Positions 10,503 to 26,660 of a stretch of 64,000 nucleotides of DNA are shown in pieces. The stretch's first letter is position 1; each line of letters opens with the position of its first letter. A program made the position numbers and the translations under genes. This DNA comes from Ditylenchus dipsaci (lineage: Eukaryota > Nematoda > Chromadorea > Rhabditida > Anguinidae): contig SADC01001177.1 of the NCBI GenBank assembly GCA_004194705.1, positions 186,001 to 250,000 on the forward strand, in the 5' to 3' direction. The notes below the pieces were generated by a model. It was given only the letters and a program-made list of their open reading frames with translations, searched no databases and was not told the DNA's origin.

Positions 10503-13393
10503 TTATAAGAAAGGATAGATCTGATAAAGAAGATTAGACCGGACTCTTATATTTTTAAGGAAGTCATTCTCGTTGGATTTGGCTTTTGATATTCGAAAAG
10601 TCTGTGGTAGGTACATGTGTATACTGATTTTAACTGAAAAATATACTAGCCTTATTGCGATTTACAGAAGTTTTGTCCAGTTTTTCATCGCTTTCGCTAC
10701 TTTTCTCCTTATTTTTCCTTTCGTGTGGCTCTCTGAATTTGTGCTTGTTCTCTTCCTCCACCGCTGTATTGAAGGATATTGATTGGTCCGCTTTGTGCAG
10801 CACTCCTCTACCTCTAGAAGCTATTTTGAATGGTCTGAATTTTTTCTCTGAGCTGCTTTCAATAGCTGCAGAGTCATCATTCAGGTATTCATCAGATAGT
10901 TTTGGTTCAGTTGAAGGGCCCTCCTCTTCACCCGCTTCACCGTCTTCGACTGGTTCTGAAAATTAGCCAATCATCTCTACATAGTATTTGGGTGCCGAGT
11001 GGGTGGGTCGCCACTTTTGTGTTTAAACCCGATTTTTGCCGTTTTTGAGAACCAATGTCGGATATCTTTCCGGAATCCTTAAAGGGGGAGGGGGACTTCT
11101 ACGGTTACTTTTTGACATTGACTGCTACTTCATTTCACACACATTTTTTTCACATTTTTTGTTTTCACATCTCAAATGTTTTCACACCGTTTTGTAGCTG
11201 AGATTCTCTTCTTTCGATTGATTGGTCAAACAGCCTGATTAAAAATAATTTTCGAGACAATCAAAACAAACTCACGCTGAAAACCGTGGTTTTTTACCTA
11301 GGTGTCTTTAGTGGAGTTTCACCTTATATTTGGTGTGATTTTCTCGAAAACTATTTTTAATCAGGCTGTTTGACCACTCAATCGAAATAGGAGAATCTCA
11401 GCTACAAAACGATGTAAAACATTTGAGATTAGAAAACAGTATATGTGAAAAAAATGTATGTGAAGTGAAGTAGCAGTCAATGTCAGAAAGTAGCCGTAGT
11501 AGTCCCCCCCTTAAGAAAAACATCTTGGTTTTCTATAAAGCGCTAACACGCACAATTAAACTTGCTTCAAACAAAAAATAATAATGCCCTCCAATTTGCA
11601 GATGGGGAATTTTAGCCTGGATTTTTTAGTGGATGCTTGGGGACTTGTATGTGTGCCAGAAGGGTGGTTAGGTGTGCCTGGATGGTGTGCAAATGTGCCA
11701 GGATGGTGGCTTAATGCGCCAGTAGAGTGAGTGTGACAGGTGTGCCAAGGGAGTGGCTAGGCGTGTCAGGAGAGTGGGGGTGGATATGTTAAAGAAGTTG
11801 ATTGAGTAGGGTAGGAGAGTGTTTAGGTAGGGTGAATTAGTCGCATCGCAGCGTCTCCAATTTTAGTGTGGTACCTGAGACAACAGGCTAGTCTAACCAT
11901 TTAGAGGGCATTCCGATCATTAAGTAAGTATCCTAACTATCTCATAAATAGCCCAACTACCCGACTTGTAACTCAGCAACCTAAAGTGCACATACCCTCT
12001 CAAGGGTATCTCAGTCTTTGAAGAGCACTCCAACTACGTAGAGTGCATTTCAACCGGATAAATGATAACCAATTTACCCCGAAGTTACTTTTTCGAATGT
12101 CTCTGTAGCAGAATCTATTTTCGTAAATGTCATAATTATTGACATACTGTTTTTGTAAGAAAGCGCATGTAAGGCGCCAATCAACCTAGATTTTAATATT
12201 TGACCCTATACATAACAGATGCATTTAGCTACTTTCTTCTTACTGCTCCTCTTACTAATTTGCTTAAAAAATTTCTGTTAAACTCACAACTTGCTGTAAA
12301 ATTTCAAGTTCCGCTCAACACCAAGCGAGTACAGCAAAAACTTAGAAATTCTTACTTTTTGAGTTCTTGAGAATGCTGGTAAAGACTTTCTTGATGGTGC
12401 CCTCCTTCTTGAATTCTTCAGTTGCTGTTTTCTCCTTCCTTGAGTGCTCTTTTCTCTCTCTCCTAGGCTTTTTAGGTATCTCTTTCTTAATTTCTACCTC
12501 TTTTTCTTTACTAGGACGGTTGACACGGGAAACTTGTCGGCGGTCCTGCTTTTTTTCCTGCAAAAATAAAAATTTGATTTAAGTTGGCAAATATGACGTA
12601 TACCTTCATCCAATTTTTTTGTAACACGAAATCTGTGAGAGGAGTTCTTTGCACAAAGCCGGCCTTGAGTCTCTTATGTTTTTCTTCGAGTTCACTCAAC
12701 ATTTCATCTACAGTTGAAGGCTTTATTGAGACTGCACTATTGTATTCCTTCAAAAACTGTATGTACTCAGTGTCTAAAATTTGAGGTAAATTTAAAATAA
12801 AACATTGAAAAAAGGGTGTATTTTCTAAGATTGGAGAAACTAAAAAAACTCATACGAAGACTCTGAATAACTACCTTCTTCGATAGTGTTGACCCTCTTG
12901 TCGTTCTCTTTGGCTGATCTATTATTGTCGATGATTTCCTGATATGGTGCTAGCTCCACTATACCCATAGATTCATGTCCTAATTTGCGAGAAAATGGTT
13001 GAAGACCATTATAATATAGATTAGTGGAATATTACCCAGTTTGTCCACAAACACATAACCATTGAAACGATCCACAAAGGCAATGGCATCCTCTTCACGA
13101 GAAAACACAAAGTAGGCACGAGAAAAGGCAAATGGAATGAGATTCTGAAATCAGCAAAAATTATAAACATATTCAATCAAAAAATCACCGACCAAGTCCG
13201 CTTTGCAGAACCAGAACATTTTATGCTCAGGAACTGGATCCAATTGTTGCAGTAGCTCTTCTTGAGTAATTCCATGCGGCAGTCTTCGCACAACAATCTG
13301 AATAATATTCTGATAATAAATATAGCGATGAATTTATTTCAAAAAAACCTTGATCTGGGTTTTCTTTGGAACTTTTATTTTCTCTGACGGCAT
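10503..13393 (-). CDS. UPF3: UPF3, nonsense-mediated mRNA decay factor
   Basis: Bridges UPF2 to the exon-junction complex in nonsense-mediated decay. Exons: 13349-13393, 13193-13297, 13036-13144, 12875-12979, 12604-12773, 12356-12557, 10666-10955 and 10503-10601. All phases agree, giving about 374 residues. The N-terminal RNP-like UPF3 domain is clear: IVVRRLPHGITQEELLQQL, FAFSRAYFVF, DRFNGYVFVDKLGHE, IVELAPYQ, TIEED and EYIQFLKEY. The C-terminal half is charged (KKPRRERKEHSRKEK, then an acidic patch, then EERK-rich sequence), as in the family. The last exon is the best in-frame choice but I could not confirm an EJC-binding motif in it. Exon 2 uses a weak donor (GTCGGT). The 1.4 kb intron 6 holds a foldback element. 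Confidence 0.88.
11083..11515. mobile_element. Foldback MITE in UPF3 intron
   Basis: Long imperfect palindrome. The left arm GTTACTTTTTGACATTGACT is matched on the right by AGTCAATGTCAGAAAGTAGC. The arms extend outward through a G-rich terminus (AAGGGGGAGGGGGACTTCTA and its C-rich partner) and inward through CACATCTCAAATG. Confidence 0.7.
11630..12355. other. UPF3 intron remainder, degenerate GT-rich repeat
   Basis: About 11640-11830 is a degenerate reiteration of GTGTGCCAGGATGGTGG-like units. The rest is featureless AT-rich intron. Confidence 0.4.
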
Positions 13394-14282
13394 ATTCTAA
13401 AGAAGTACAGAAGTTGTCACACATGCATACTTTTGGCGTGTCAAGTATGTTGATACTAACATTATGTGCATCACAATAAAAAATTCGATAAGATCTTTAT
13501 TAAAAAATTAAAAGGCACAAGTTTTTTATATACTCTGCGGTTAAATGACACACAACAGTACTAAAGTGAACAAGCAATGCAAATAAAGAGACTAGCAACA
13601 TTGGGCTTGGTAGTAGCAGATACACACAGCAAAGGCAACCCACAACAAAACAAGTAAATGCTCGTCTAAATAGAATTTTCATAATTTTATTTTATTATTA
13701 AATTTACAGTAGCACAGGCTGAGCACAATTACACACCTTCGCTTTTCCCAACGACAAAATGCTCAAAAGTGATTACAAGGAAGAGAACCTGATTTTGACC
13801 TGGGGGAACTTCAGTGAATTTTTTTTGCGTGTTCTTGTAGAATGTGTTTTGTGAATCTTGCTTCCAGCTCTTAAGATTAAAAAAAGTTGTAAAATTTTAT
13901 TCCAAAGTTCTAAATACACTTCCATACCCATATCATGTTTTTTCAAACTGACCTACGGGCCCTGGGTCATTACTTTACTTTTTCTGGCCTTCAGAGTTAA
14001 ATAGCCAAATTCACATGAAACTTGGGCACGTTCTACAAGTTTATGCGAAAAAAAATTTCACTGAAATTCCGCCAAGATGCAGTCACCTTCCCTCCCTCGT
14101 TAGTAGAAATCTAGATTCACTTTAGAATGCAAAATAATATTGTCTTAAATTTTGTAGCAATAAAATTTCCAAAATACTTTTAAAAATTGTTTGTCATGAT
14201 TCATGAAAGATGAATGAGGGAAATTTCCTCAGGAAAAAAGTCAAAAACAATACAGAAGGCAAAGATATAAAAAAGATTAAGG
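13394..14282. other. Intergenic between CCT and UPF3
   Basis: Contains a foldback at about 13803-14082 (arms CTTCAGTGAATTTTTTTTG and CGAAAAAAAATTTCACTGAA). On the - strand at 13500-13682 there is a 60-residue frame with two hydrophobic stretches, which may only be UPF3 5' flank. No supported gene. Confidence 0.4.
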
Positions 14283-18052
<3,770 letters not shown>

Positions 18053-18376
18053 TCTAAAAGTTGAATTGTGTAATTTTTGCAGTATGGATAGAGAGAGAAG
18101 GGAATAGAGTGTGTTGACAGCGGCTATCGCCCGCAAACACGAGTGAATCACACAAAAGCCATAGCTGATCGGATGACGTAGCCAGTACACACCACAGTTA
18201 CATGATTGAAGCAAACCATACGTTTTATTATCTTTTTAAAAACAAGATAGTCGAGATATCGCCACAAATGAACGCCAAATCGCGATAAGATAAAACTGTG
18301 AGACGCGGTAAATACCTCTTTTAGTTAGAATCGCCATTTTTATAGCCCATTTTTGAATTTTGAAAATTTTGTGAAA
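18053..18376. promoter_or_regulatory. Shared divergent promoter region PCYT1 / LIN37
   Basis: The two start codons are 324 bp apart and point away from each other, so the promoters must share this interval. About 18180-18310 contains CGATATCGCC and CGCGATAAG stretches. I recognise no defined core element; the call is inferred from layout. Confidence 0.4.
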
Positions 18377-19939
18377 ATGTCGTATGAAAGTAGCGACAAA
18401 GATTCTGCAAGTGGCTTTATTATCCCGTGTCGCCTTCCAAGCGTGCCTACCAACACTATGCAGCCGAGCCTGAGAGTCCAGACATGAAACATGCTCGATA
18501 CAGGTTAGCGAATGAGGAGCTTTTTAGTGCCATTTGATCAAATACTAATAATATTTTACTGTAGATTGGGCAACTTGTTGAGTGTCATCCGCAAAGGCGA
18601 GATTGTTGTCGATGCTCCCAGAGAAGAGATGTAAGCGATTTCTATTTTTGGTTAAATATATGTCATTATTTAAATTGTTGTAGTGAGCCAGCTTTTGACG
18701 AGGAGGTCAAGCGTGGTCCTGGCCGCCCGAAGAAGCTGAAGCGTGAGAAACGTGCGTATTTACCTTTTTTGTTCCGAATTTTTAAATAAATTGAAAATTT
18801 TTAGGCGTTGTCTTTGAGCTTCGAGGCAAGCCATTTGGACTGCGTGATTCAGGCTACCCAGAGTCCATCTATGCCCTATGCAGGTTAGTAATAATTTTTG
18901 GTCTGATAAACAAAGAAAAATATTTTAATCAATTTACTTCAGAAAATGGATGTATGGCAAGGATGACGAGCCGGAGATTGAAAAGGAGGAGGAACAACCT
19001 TACAGTGTGCCGCGGTTCCAGTCACTGGTTAGTTAATTTTTTCTTGTCAAGCACATTTCAAAAGTATGTGTTCAGGATCTGATGGCGACTAAAGAAATTT
19101 TCTCTCTGCCTCTACCACGTCACGATATCCCTCTTAGTATGTTTTTTAACATGTATTTTTTTTGCAATTACAAGTTTTTTTCTCTCTGCAGTGGATCCCC
19201 GACCTCAGAAAGTGCTCCGCTCGGAGCCAATAACCTCCTACGATAAAGAAAACACGAAAAAAAATCTGGAAAACTACTGCAGCCACTGGAAAAATGTAAA
19301 GAAAAGGTAAATATGGAATTACAGTCGACGCTCCCAATAACATACACCCCAAAAGTTCGTTCCCGCCTAGGGTTCGACACTTTTTTAGCCCCATTTTTTC
19401 AAATTTTTTCCATTTCTGTTTTGACAGTCTGGTCGCAAATATCGCAAGGATTTGAATTTTGCCGATCATTTTTGCAGAAAACAATGATTTTGACATTTTA
19501 AAAGCAAAAACTCTCATTAAAATACACCGAAATCCAAAACAGGTGTATATTAATGGGAGTTTTTGCTTTTATATGTCAAAATCATTGTTTTCTGCAAAAA
19601 TGATCGGCAAAATCGGAATCCTTGCCATATTTGCGACCAGACTGTCGCAACAGAAATGGAAAAAATTTGAAAAAATGTGGCTAAAAAAAGTGTCGGACCC
19701 TAGGCGGGAACGAACTTTTGGGGTGTATGTTATTGGGAGCGTCGACTGTATTATTTTTTGACTATTTAAAATTGTTTTTCGTTTTAGTTGGTCGCAATAC
19801 AATCGGTATGTGGATTGAAAATTGATACTTATAACCAGAATTTTTTTATTTTTGTGTTTTTAGTAAACGTGAGCAGCGCTACTCAAACAGCATCCAATTG
19901 TTACGAACTGTATACGGAATCGCCCAACAAACCATGTAA
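18377..19939 (+). CDS. LIN37: LIN37, subunit of the DREAM/MuvB complex
   Basis: Subunit of the MuvB core that represses or activates cell-cycle genes. Exons: 18377-18503, 18565-18630, 18684-18751, 18805-18883, 18943-19027, 19076-19136, 19192-19306, 19788-19805 (18 nt) and 19864-19939. About 231 residues. Family landmarks: a basic GPGRPKKLKR AT-hook-like segment, VVFELRGKPFG then YPESIYALCRKWMYG (the PLYPICRAW-like motif), and the C-terminal block SHWKNVKKSW, RKREQRYSNSIQLLRTVYG, which matches the conserved LIN37 tail. The first exon as written ends in a stop; adding one T in the TTT at about 18415 gives a continuous reading (SGFYYPVSPSKRAYQHYA). Intron 7 holds a pogo-like MITE. Confidence 0.85.
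19322..19748. mobile_element. pogo-like foldback MITE in LIN37 intron
   Basis: The ends CAGTCGACGCTCCCAATAAC and GTTATTGGGAGCGTCGACTG are flanked by TA. The arms run about 200 bp each, with a second palindrome (TGGGAGTTTTTGC) at the centre. The subterminal AAGTTCGTTCCCGCC recurs in the element at 51696-51977, so the two are relatives. Confidence 0.88.
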
Positions 19940-20092
19940 AAATGAAAGAAACTTTTATTGTATCTTTTGCTTTACTTTGTATTTTATTTTGTGCTTTCTT
20001 TATGTCAATCCAGTTTATTGAATAAATTTTCTTTCTAATTCAATAAAAAACATTCAAAACGAATCTTGGTAACACTTCACCATAATGGCCTC

Positions 20093-20390
20093 AGGACTAG
20101 GCGGACCCGAACCTAGTAAATGAGCAAGGCCAGGGGCGGCCCCAATACCGGTGCCAAGTATCCTCGGTATGGTAGCCCAGTCATTGTAATTCTGCCTAAA
20201 TTACTCATTTTTACGTTTTATATCAACCTTTTATATTACTTTTTTTATTCGGTGCTTATTTTAAGCCAAGCTTTTTTGATTGGCATAAGTCTTTCGTCGA
20301 GGTAGTAATTTATGTATGCTAACATTCTTGGTCCAGATCACAGTGGAGGCCGAATTTAAAAATAACTATTTCTGCTTTATCTATCCCTAA
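20093..20390 (+). CDS. Possible small gene, identity unknown
   Basis: An ATG at 20119 opens MSKARGGPNTGAKYPR. A GTATGG donor could follow, then a block 20266-20301 bounded by TTTTAAG and GTAGTA, then one from 20337 after TTGGTCCAG. One phase choice gives PR-QAFLIGISLSSR-SQWRPN, another gives PSFFDWHKSFVE-ITVEAEF. A second ATG upstream (MASGLGGPEPS) is in a different frame. I recognise no family, and frame uncertainty from base loss makes the product undecided. Confidence 0.25.
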
Positions 20391-20580
20391 TTTTTAGTGG
20401 TTTCGGATAATGTAGGAACTGAAAAACAAGCTCACTTAAAAAGCGAGCAACTAATGTTGTCGATCCAATTGTCAAAATTTTGAAAAAATGCCTAAAAGGG
20501 GAGTCTAGACTTAAGACAGTATCCACTTGGACCTCTAGGGCCATCGACCGCAAGAAGGATATAGGATTTAAATTTAACAC

Positions 20581-20830
20581 GTAAACCAGATTTACGTGTG
20601 TATGGACGTGTGAATTTGACACGCAAATTGACATATAAATCGACGCGTAAATTTGACACGTGAATTTTACGTGTAAATCAAATTGACATGCAGATTCACA
20701 TGTGGATTAGACTGAAGCGTGCATCGAGATGCGAACCGAACCGACGTGTGAATAAACATGTGTATTTTACACGTGAATCAGGTTGAGTGAATTGTCATGT
20801 AAATTAGGTACTTGAATTTTATATATGAAT
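20581..20830. repeat. Degenerate ACACGTGTAAATTTG repeat
   Basis: About 15 diverged copies of a roughly 17 bp unit around ACG/CATGTGTAAATTTG(A) (for example TTTACGTGTGTATGGACGTG, GACACGTGAATTTTACGTG, TTCACATGTGGATT). Confidence 0.6.
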
Positions 20831-20869
20831 CATGGTCCACAATGGTTTCATTAACTGATAAAGAATAGT

Positions 20870-21568
20870 TGCCGCTATTCCATTGTACCCCCCCCCCCCC
20901 CCCCCCAATAAGGACCTATTTCCATTGTAACCCCTTCGGGGGCGCAGGGGGATTGGGGCTTGGAGTTGAAATGCAGACACCCACATACCTTAGACACAAA
21001 TCACTCGAAAGTGACTCTGGATGCATGAAAAAGCATGCATACCAGAGTTATTTATGCGGTAGGCCCCAGTATTCAAAACTATGTTCAACATCTTCAATTT
21101 TTCGGCCTAAAAGGGTCTCCCCCCTTCTCCGGCTTTTGGCTTCGGGCCAGAGGCTCAGCCATCCAAAAATTCTGGCTTCACCTCCACAGAGTCCTGGCTC
21201 GGGCATAACCACCTCGGAACCCACCCGGACGGCCCTTGAGAGTATTGAGTACTTATTTATTTGGGTCCTCCACAAGTTGCTGGGTTTGACGTGCCTTTAA
21301 ACGTATATATTAAGTGGTGGACCCCAAGTTGCTGGGTTTGAGAATGCCTTAAACCCTTATTTATTAGTGGCCCCTGTTTTGCCCCTTCCCCTCCCAATAC
21401 AGCCCTTGAACCCTATTTAAATGGCTGTTCGGGCCTTTTTATGGCAAAATTATTACATAAAAATTGTTTTTGAGTGCATATAAAAAAGTTGGTTTTTCGG
21501 GGGAGGGGGGGTTGGTACAATGGAATAGGTCCTTATTTTGGGGGGGGGGGTACAATGGAATAGTGCCG
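20870..21568. mobile_element. Inverted-repeat element with poly-C ends
   Basis: Left GCCGCTATTCCATTGTACCC and right GGGTACAATGGAATAGTGCC are inverted, each followed by a long C or G run and AATAAGGACCTATT or its complement. The interior (20935-21090) is related to the interior of the elements at 16.7 and 48.7 kb (GCATGCATACCAGAGTT). Non-coding. Confidence 0.75.
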
Positions 21569-21924
21569 AATAGTTTTATGAGAATTTTACAATAAAAAAT
21601 AGTATTTAGAAATCTAATATATCCTTTGATAAAAGCCAAAAAAGATGTAGAATTTGTGTTCCGCTCCTTTAAACTACCTTCACAGCAAAATAAAAACTGG
21701 TACTTGAAGGACCATGGTTTTTGAACGCAGCGGCATCTCCAAATTTTGAATTGGCGGGGGACAATTTTTTACTTTGAAAATATTCAATAAATATTTTTCA
21801 AATAATTTTTTGTTTGCATTTAAAATTTTATCAAAATATAGAACCATTCACTAGTCGAGCCAACGTTGCTTGACATTGCCAGATCGGACGACTTAGACTA
21901 CTTTCATTGCAACATAACTACGGG

Positions 21925-22346
21925 TAAAACTTTTTTTGTCACAGATTTCCTCATTTCTGTCACAGATTTTAGTTTTCCCTGTTTCTTTCGAATTTTTCAA
22001 TCTTTTCTAAAAGTTATTACACTATCAGATATTCTTGTTTCTGGCGAGGTATCATTTTTGCATTTTCCTTGCGAAATATAACACAATTAGGTGAAAGTAT
22101 GAAGGAAGTCAGAAAAAAAAATTTCGATCATAATTTTACCTTTTTGTGCTACATTTTGCAGAAATGGTGCAGCAAATGATACCTCACCAGAAACTAGAAT
22201 CGCAGAGCTGCCTAATGGTGTTAAAACTTTAAAAAAAAGGTTACAAAATTTAGTAGAAAGAGCCGATAGGAAAGGAAAGCTCAAATCTGTGACAGAAATG
22301 AGGAAATCTGTGACAGAAAAAAGTGAATCTGTGACAAAAAAAAGTA
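21925..22346. mobile_element. Foldback MITE with TCTGTCACAGATTT arms
   Basis: The left arm (TTTTTTGTCACAGATTTCC, then CATTTCTGTCACAGATTTT) and the right arm (AAATCTGTGACAGAAATGAG and on) are inverted. The centre near 22110-22130 is unpaired. It has no gene. Confidence 0.75.
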
Positions 22347-22436
22347 TTGCCTCATAACTACTTCTATGAGATTTTAATTTAAACTTGACTAAGACGTAAA
22401 ATTTAAATTTTCAATGCAAATAAAAAATAATTCACA

Positions 22437-22770
22437 TTCAAATTTAACGAACAAGCCTTTTCTTTCCCAGTTTTCTCCAGACCTCTAGCTCCCATCGCTC
22501 CTGCTGTTGCTTTCGAAGTCCTTTAACCGCTAGATTTCTTTGTTGTTTTTGCATTTTGCACCACAGCAGGTTTTTTCAAACCGATTTTTGTAAAGGGAAT
22601 ATTTGAAAAACTAGAAACCTCTCGAAGTAAACAACTGTCATTTTACGGAGTAATTTTGCATTTTCCACCAAACTTTTGCATAAAACACCCTGAATTTACA
22701 TTTTTCGCATACTTCCTTGGTACCAAAGAACAATAAATTTAGTTCTCCATCAATTTTTAGATTGCTTTTT
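22437..22770 (-). CDS. Possible exons of an unidentified gene
   Basis: On the - strand, 22770-22700 reads SNLKIDGELNLLFFGTKE before a GTATGC donor. 22600-22530 reads FKYSLYKNRFEKTCCGAKCK. The final 110 nt to TAA at about 22440 read LAVKGLRKQQQERWELEVW in another frame. Codon texture looks coding, but the pieces need a splice or frame change to join. The hAT at 22773 sits exactly at its upstream edge, so the gene may be interrupted. I recognise no family. Confidence 0.3.
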
Positions 22771-22772
22771 AC

Positions 22773-24396
22773 TAGAGATGACGATTTGGCGTTTTGCGAT
22801 GTTGCGATGCGATGTTTTTTGACTGCACTGGCTTGCGATGTTGCGATGTTTTGAAAAATCGGTTGCGATACATCGCAGCGATGTGCGATGTTTTTTAAAT
22901 TCAAAACTTCCAAAGATTTATTTAACAAAAAATGGCATCGAAACATATCAATTAAATACATAAAACGGCACTACTATAGTTGCCGGTGCCAAAACAGCTT
23001 GGTCCCCTAAGCTAAATAAAAAGCAACAGGGGGGGGGCAAGCTGCATTTTTTTGGCACCGGCAACTTCAGAAGTTGAAGGGAAAGGGTTTAAAAGCGTTA
23101 AGACAATTTTAACTAAATAATTTTTAAAAAAATACCTTTCGGACCCAATAAAAGCTGCGAAATGAAATGTCGCGAAATGAAATGTGACCCTACCAAGCCA
23201 TAACTTTGTGCAGCGATAACATATAGCTGGATAGTTAAAAGCAAAAAAACAACCAGAATCTGACGGTTATTTTGACATAAAGCACAGCAATACTTTGTCA
23301 TACGATTGTGATAAAGTGAACAAAATTAGTATACAAGTTGCGAGACAAATTTCCCGTAACTTTTTTTTCTACTGGTAAAACCCTTAATTTTTACACTGGA
23401 TTCGTGTTTAGCGTGGTCGATTAGCTTATAAAAATGCTTAAAAATTTTAAAATTACTGTCAAATTTTGAATTCCGCTCAAGACAATAAATATACAAATTC
23501 CAAAATCAAATATTTCAAATATCAAATATAGCAGAAAAAAACGGGAAATTTGTCTCGCAACTTGTATACTAATTTTGTTCACTTTATCACAATCGTATGA
23601 CAAAGTATTGCTGTGCTTTATGTCAAAATAACTGTCAGATTCTGGTTGTTTTTTTGCTTTTAAGTATCCAGCTATATGTTATCTCTGCACAAAGTTATGG
23701 CTTGTAGAAAGTCGAACTAGAACATTTTGAAAATCCCTACCCTAATAAACAAGTGGTTATTTATTCAGACTTTACTGATGAAAACAGTATGTGTTTAGTA
23801 GTATTAGAAAGCTGAACTCCTGGCGGTCATTTTAGTATATTATAAGCATGGGTCTAGTTTGACAATCATGCCGCACCAATTGAAAACCTATGGGTATCCA
23901 GCTGGATTTTGACCATCCACAACTTGTTACCTTCCGGACCCTTTTTACCTATTTGACCCGTCATTGAAGCGAAAAGGACCCGCACCATCGTGTTCAGCGT
24001 GAAAAGTTGAGCTTATGTAAACCGAAGTTACAATCCGTAATTCCCGTGTTAACATATGGGTTGCACAGCCTCATCATCTCTGAACCGCCTCCCAGGTACC
24101 CTGCCTGGGTACCTCCATCAATTACTCTAAAATCGATAGCCAACCCAATGGAGCATGATTTTAAAGCAAGGGTTTTTTTTAAAAGATAGCTAAGATCCTG
24201 CGCTACAACATCAAAATGTTTGACTTTTTTCGTGTTGGGACTAAATAAAAAAAAATGGATTCGATGTTTTTCAAATTTGCGATGTTGCGATGTTTCAAAA
24301 ATTTGCGTGCGATGGTGCGATGCGATGTTTTTGGACAAAATTTGCTGCGTGCGATGCGATGTTGCGATGCGATACATCGCAGCGTCGTCATCTCTA
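22773..24396. mobile_element. hAT non-autonomous element, GCGATGCGATGTT-rich
   Basis: The ends TAGAGATGACGA and TCGTCATCTCTA are flanked by the perfect 8 bp duplication CTTTTTAC (22765-22772, 24397-24404). Both subterminal zones reiterate TTGCGATGCGATGTT. Inside are a short hairpin (about 22977-23068, AGTTGCCGGTGCC and complement) and a large foldback (about 23195-23705). No transposase is visible. Confidence 0.9.
23195..23705. mobile_element. Foldback element nested in the 22.8 kb hAT
   Basis: The arms of about 160 bp are near-perfect: CAAGCCATAACTTTGTGCAG at the left matches CTGCACAAAGTTATGGCTTG at the right, continuing inward to CGAGACAAATTTCCCG and CGGGAAATTTGTCTCG. Confidence 0.8.
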
Positions 24397-24777
24397 CTTT
24401 TTACGAATGCACATCAAAATAAAAAAGTATTTAAGGATTTTAGCATGAGACTCGAGTTCTTATTCTGATGATTTTTCAGTATAATCAATCAAAATTCTCC
24501 GAATTTGTATGTTTTTTGATAAATGCTCATTCAACAGCTCAGAACATGTGCAGTCTTACGGTTAGCAAGCTTGCTTCAGAGTTTGTAAAGAAGTAAGCAA
24601 AGCAAGGGCAAAAGAAAAATCACATCAAAGTGATAAAAAAGGATGAATTTTTGATAGGATGGGTATAAGACACCCCGCTTTTTTTCTTCATTTCATTTAT
24701 TCATTTTTTACGTAAAAGTAAGTAACCACATTACACTTTACGCAACTACATTAATAATCAGATAAAGGGAGACAAAT

Positions 24778-26660
24778 CTATTTTTCTAATCTTGATTTGA
24801 AAAGATGCTTACTTCCTCCAGAAATAACAAATTTTGGCAAGTTATAGTAAATTTTAGAAACTCTAACAAAGAAAAAGTTGAATCTACAATTAGTTTTACC
24901 ATTTTCAATGGCGATCTTGTGAGATAGTCCTCTAGTAACAGACATTCTATGAATTTGAGTAACAGTCATAATATTGGGATAAAGAACAAAGTTGTGATAG
25001 AAAATTAAATCAGCAACTAGCCTCCTACATTGAAGAGATTTAAGTGCGAGAATATTTAGTAAATTATTGTAGGTAGGTGAACTTGGAATCGGGCCCTCAG
25101 GGATCTGTTAGATATTAGGTTGACTGCCAGAATTTGTACCTTCTCAAGTTTTTGAATGTCTTTCTTGTATGTTGGATTGAAAATTATTGAACAGTATTCT
25201 AGAATAGGTCTGACACAAGAGATGTACATTTTAACGAGGAATTTAGTGTTACATGAGCGAACAGCCTTGAATAAAGAAAATAGCTTGGAAAAAGCGAACC
25301 TCCTGCAATTGTCTATATGATACGTCCATTTAAGATTAGGGCTGATAAAAAAGTTTCAAATCTTTAACAGCTTGCTCTACACCAGGAATATTTATGTCAT
25401 TCAATAAGTAATTTTGCTTCGGGTTATTTTTGCCCAGGTGTAGAGCAGAGCACTTTTGAGTTGCAATTTTCAGATCATTTTCTAGACACCAGCATGAAAA
25501 AAGATTAATAAATTTTTGCAGATTTTGAGTTTCAGACGGATTAGAAAAAACTATATAAGCTTTTAGGTCATCTGCGAAAAATTTAAGTTTCACTTGATCA
25601 ACTTTGCATTTAGCTGTGATATCTGAAATATAAAATAGAAATAGTAATGGACCTAGAACAGAACCCTGGGGAACGCCACTATACACACTATACACCAAAT
25701 GTTTTGTTGATTTTGACACAAAACGAACGCCCTGACAGGAAATTTTTTATCCATTTGAGAAGAGAACCTCTCACTCCTACAGATTCTAGTTTACACAATA
25801 ACTTGGAATGGGAAGTAGTATCTAAGGCTTTTGCTATGTCAAAATATATTACATCTACAATCTTTTTCTTTTCAATACCTTCAGTCCAGTCGTTGAGACT
25901 TTCAAGTAACTAAGTTGTAACAGATTTTTGCTTTCGAAAACCATGCTGAGAATCAGGCAGAATATTAAGTTTTTCAAAAAAGTCTAGCAATGCTTTGTGA
26001 ATTATCTTTTCCGTGATTTTAGAGAGACAGCAGGTTAGATTAATTGGTCTATAGTTAAACACATCAGAAACAGAATCTTTTTTGTGAAGTGGGATAATAT
26101 GAGATAGTTTCCATATTTTGGGAATTTGTCCTGTCATCATGAAATACCTCATAATGTGGGTGACGGGAGCTGTAAGCCCTCGACGCAATTTTTTAAAAGT
26201 ATATAAGGAATAAGATCAGGAGAACAATTGACTTTTACCGGGAGGCTAAGAAGTGCTTTATAGACATCAATTACTTGGGTATCTATAAAAGAGATATCAT
26301 TTAGGTTATTTGAATTTTGCGACAGAAAGCAATCTGTTGTTGGTTTTAGAAAAACAGATGAAAAATAAGATGCAAAACATTCAACTTTAGCAGCTGGAGA
26401 GACTATTATCGAGTTTTGAAATCGTAATGCGGGGATATTTGTTTTTTTCGATTTTATTTGGGATGAGGTATAAGAATAAATTTTTTGGGTGAGCAGTTTA
26501 ACAATAATATTTTCTCTTTGTTTCGCATGTATTTAGTTGTTTCTCTTTGGAGATCTAGTGTGGTTTTCTGGAATGAATCACCCGCTTTTTTATCTTAAAT
26601 CTCCTGCTTGATTTTAAAATTGAACTTTTGACTTGTCTTTTAGCGTATTTTTTTTTGAAA
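24778..26660 (-). pseudogene. Non-LTR retrotransposon reverse transcriptase, 5'-truncated, dead
   Basis: This copy keeps the true 3' end of the element. On the - strand the RT blocks read in order: YRPINLTCCLSKITEKI, SQHGFRKQKSVTT, SGVPQGSVLGPLL, FFADDLKAY (F in place of Y in the YADD box), NPKQNYLLNDI, CVRPILEYCS and PTYNNLLNIL. The C terminus (LKSLQCRRLVADLIFYHNF ... LEK) ends at a stop at 24778. The order and the LEYCS/YNRSLRARF region fit Jockey/CR1-like LINEs. No endonuclease domain is present upstream. Frame breaks lie just before SGVPQG and after DLKLF. It is inserted beside the NADAR 3' exons. Confidence 0.88.

Noticed and set aside
21840..22360. Apparent two-exon gene (EPTLLDIARSDDLDYFHC ... 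ending TKKSIAS)
   Set aside because: Most of the second block is the right arm of a foldback element whose left arm is its reverse complement, so the open frame is accidental. The first block alone is too short to call.
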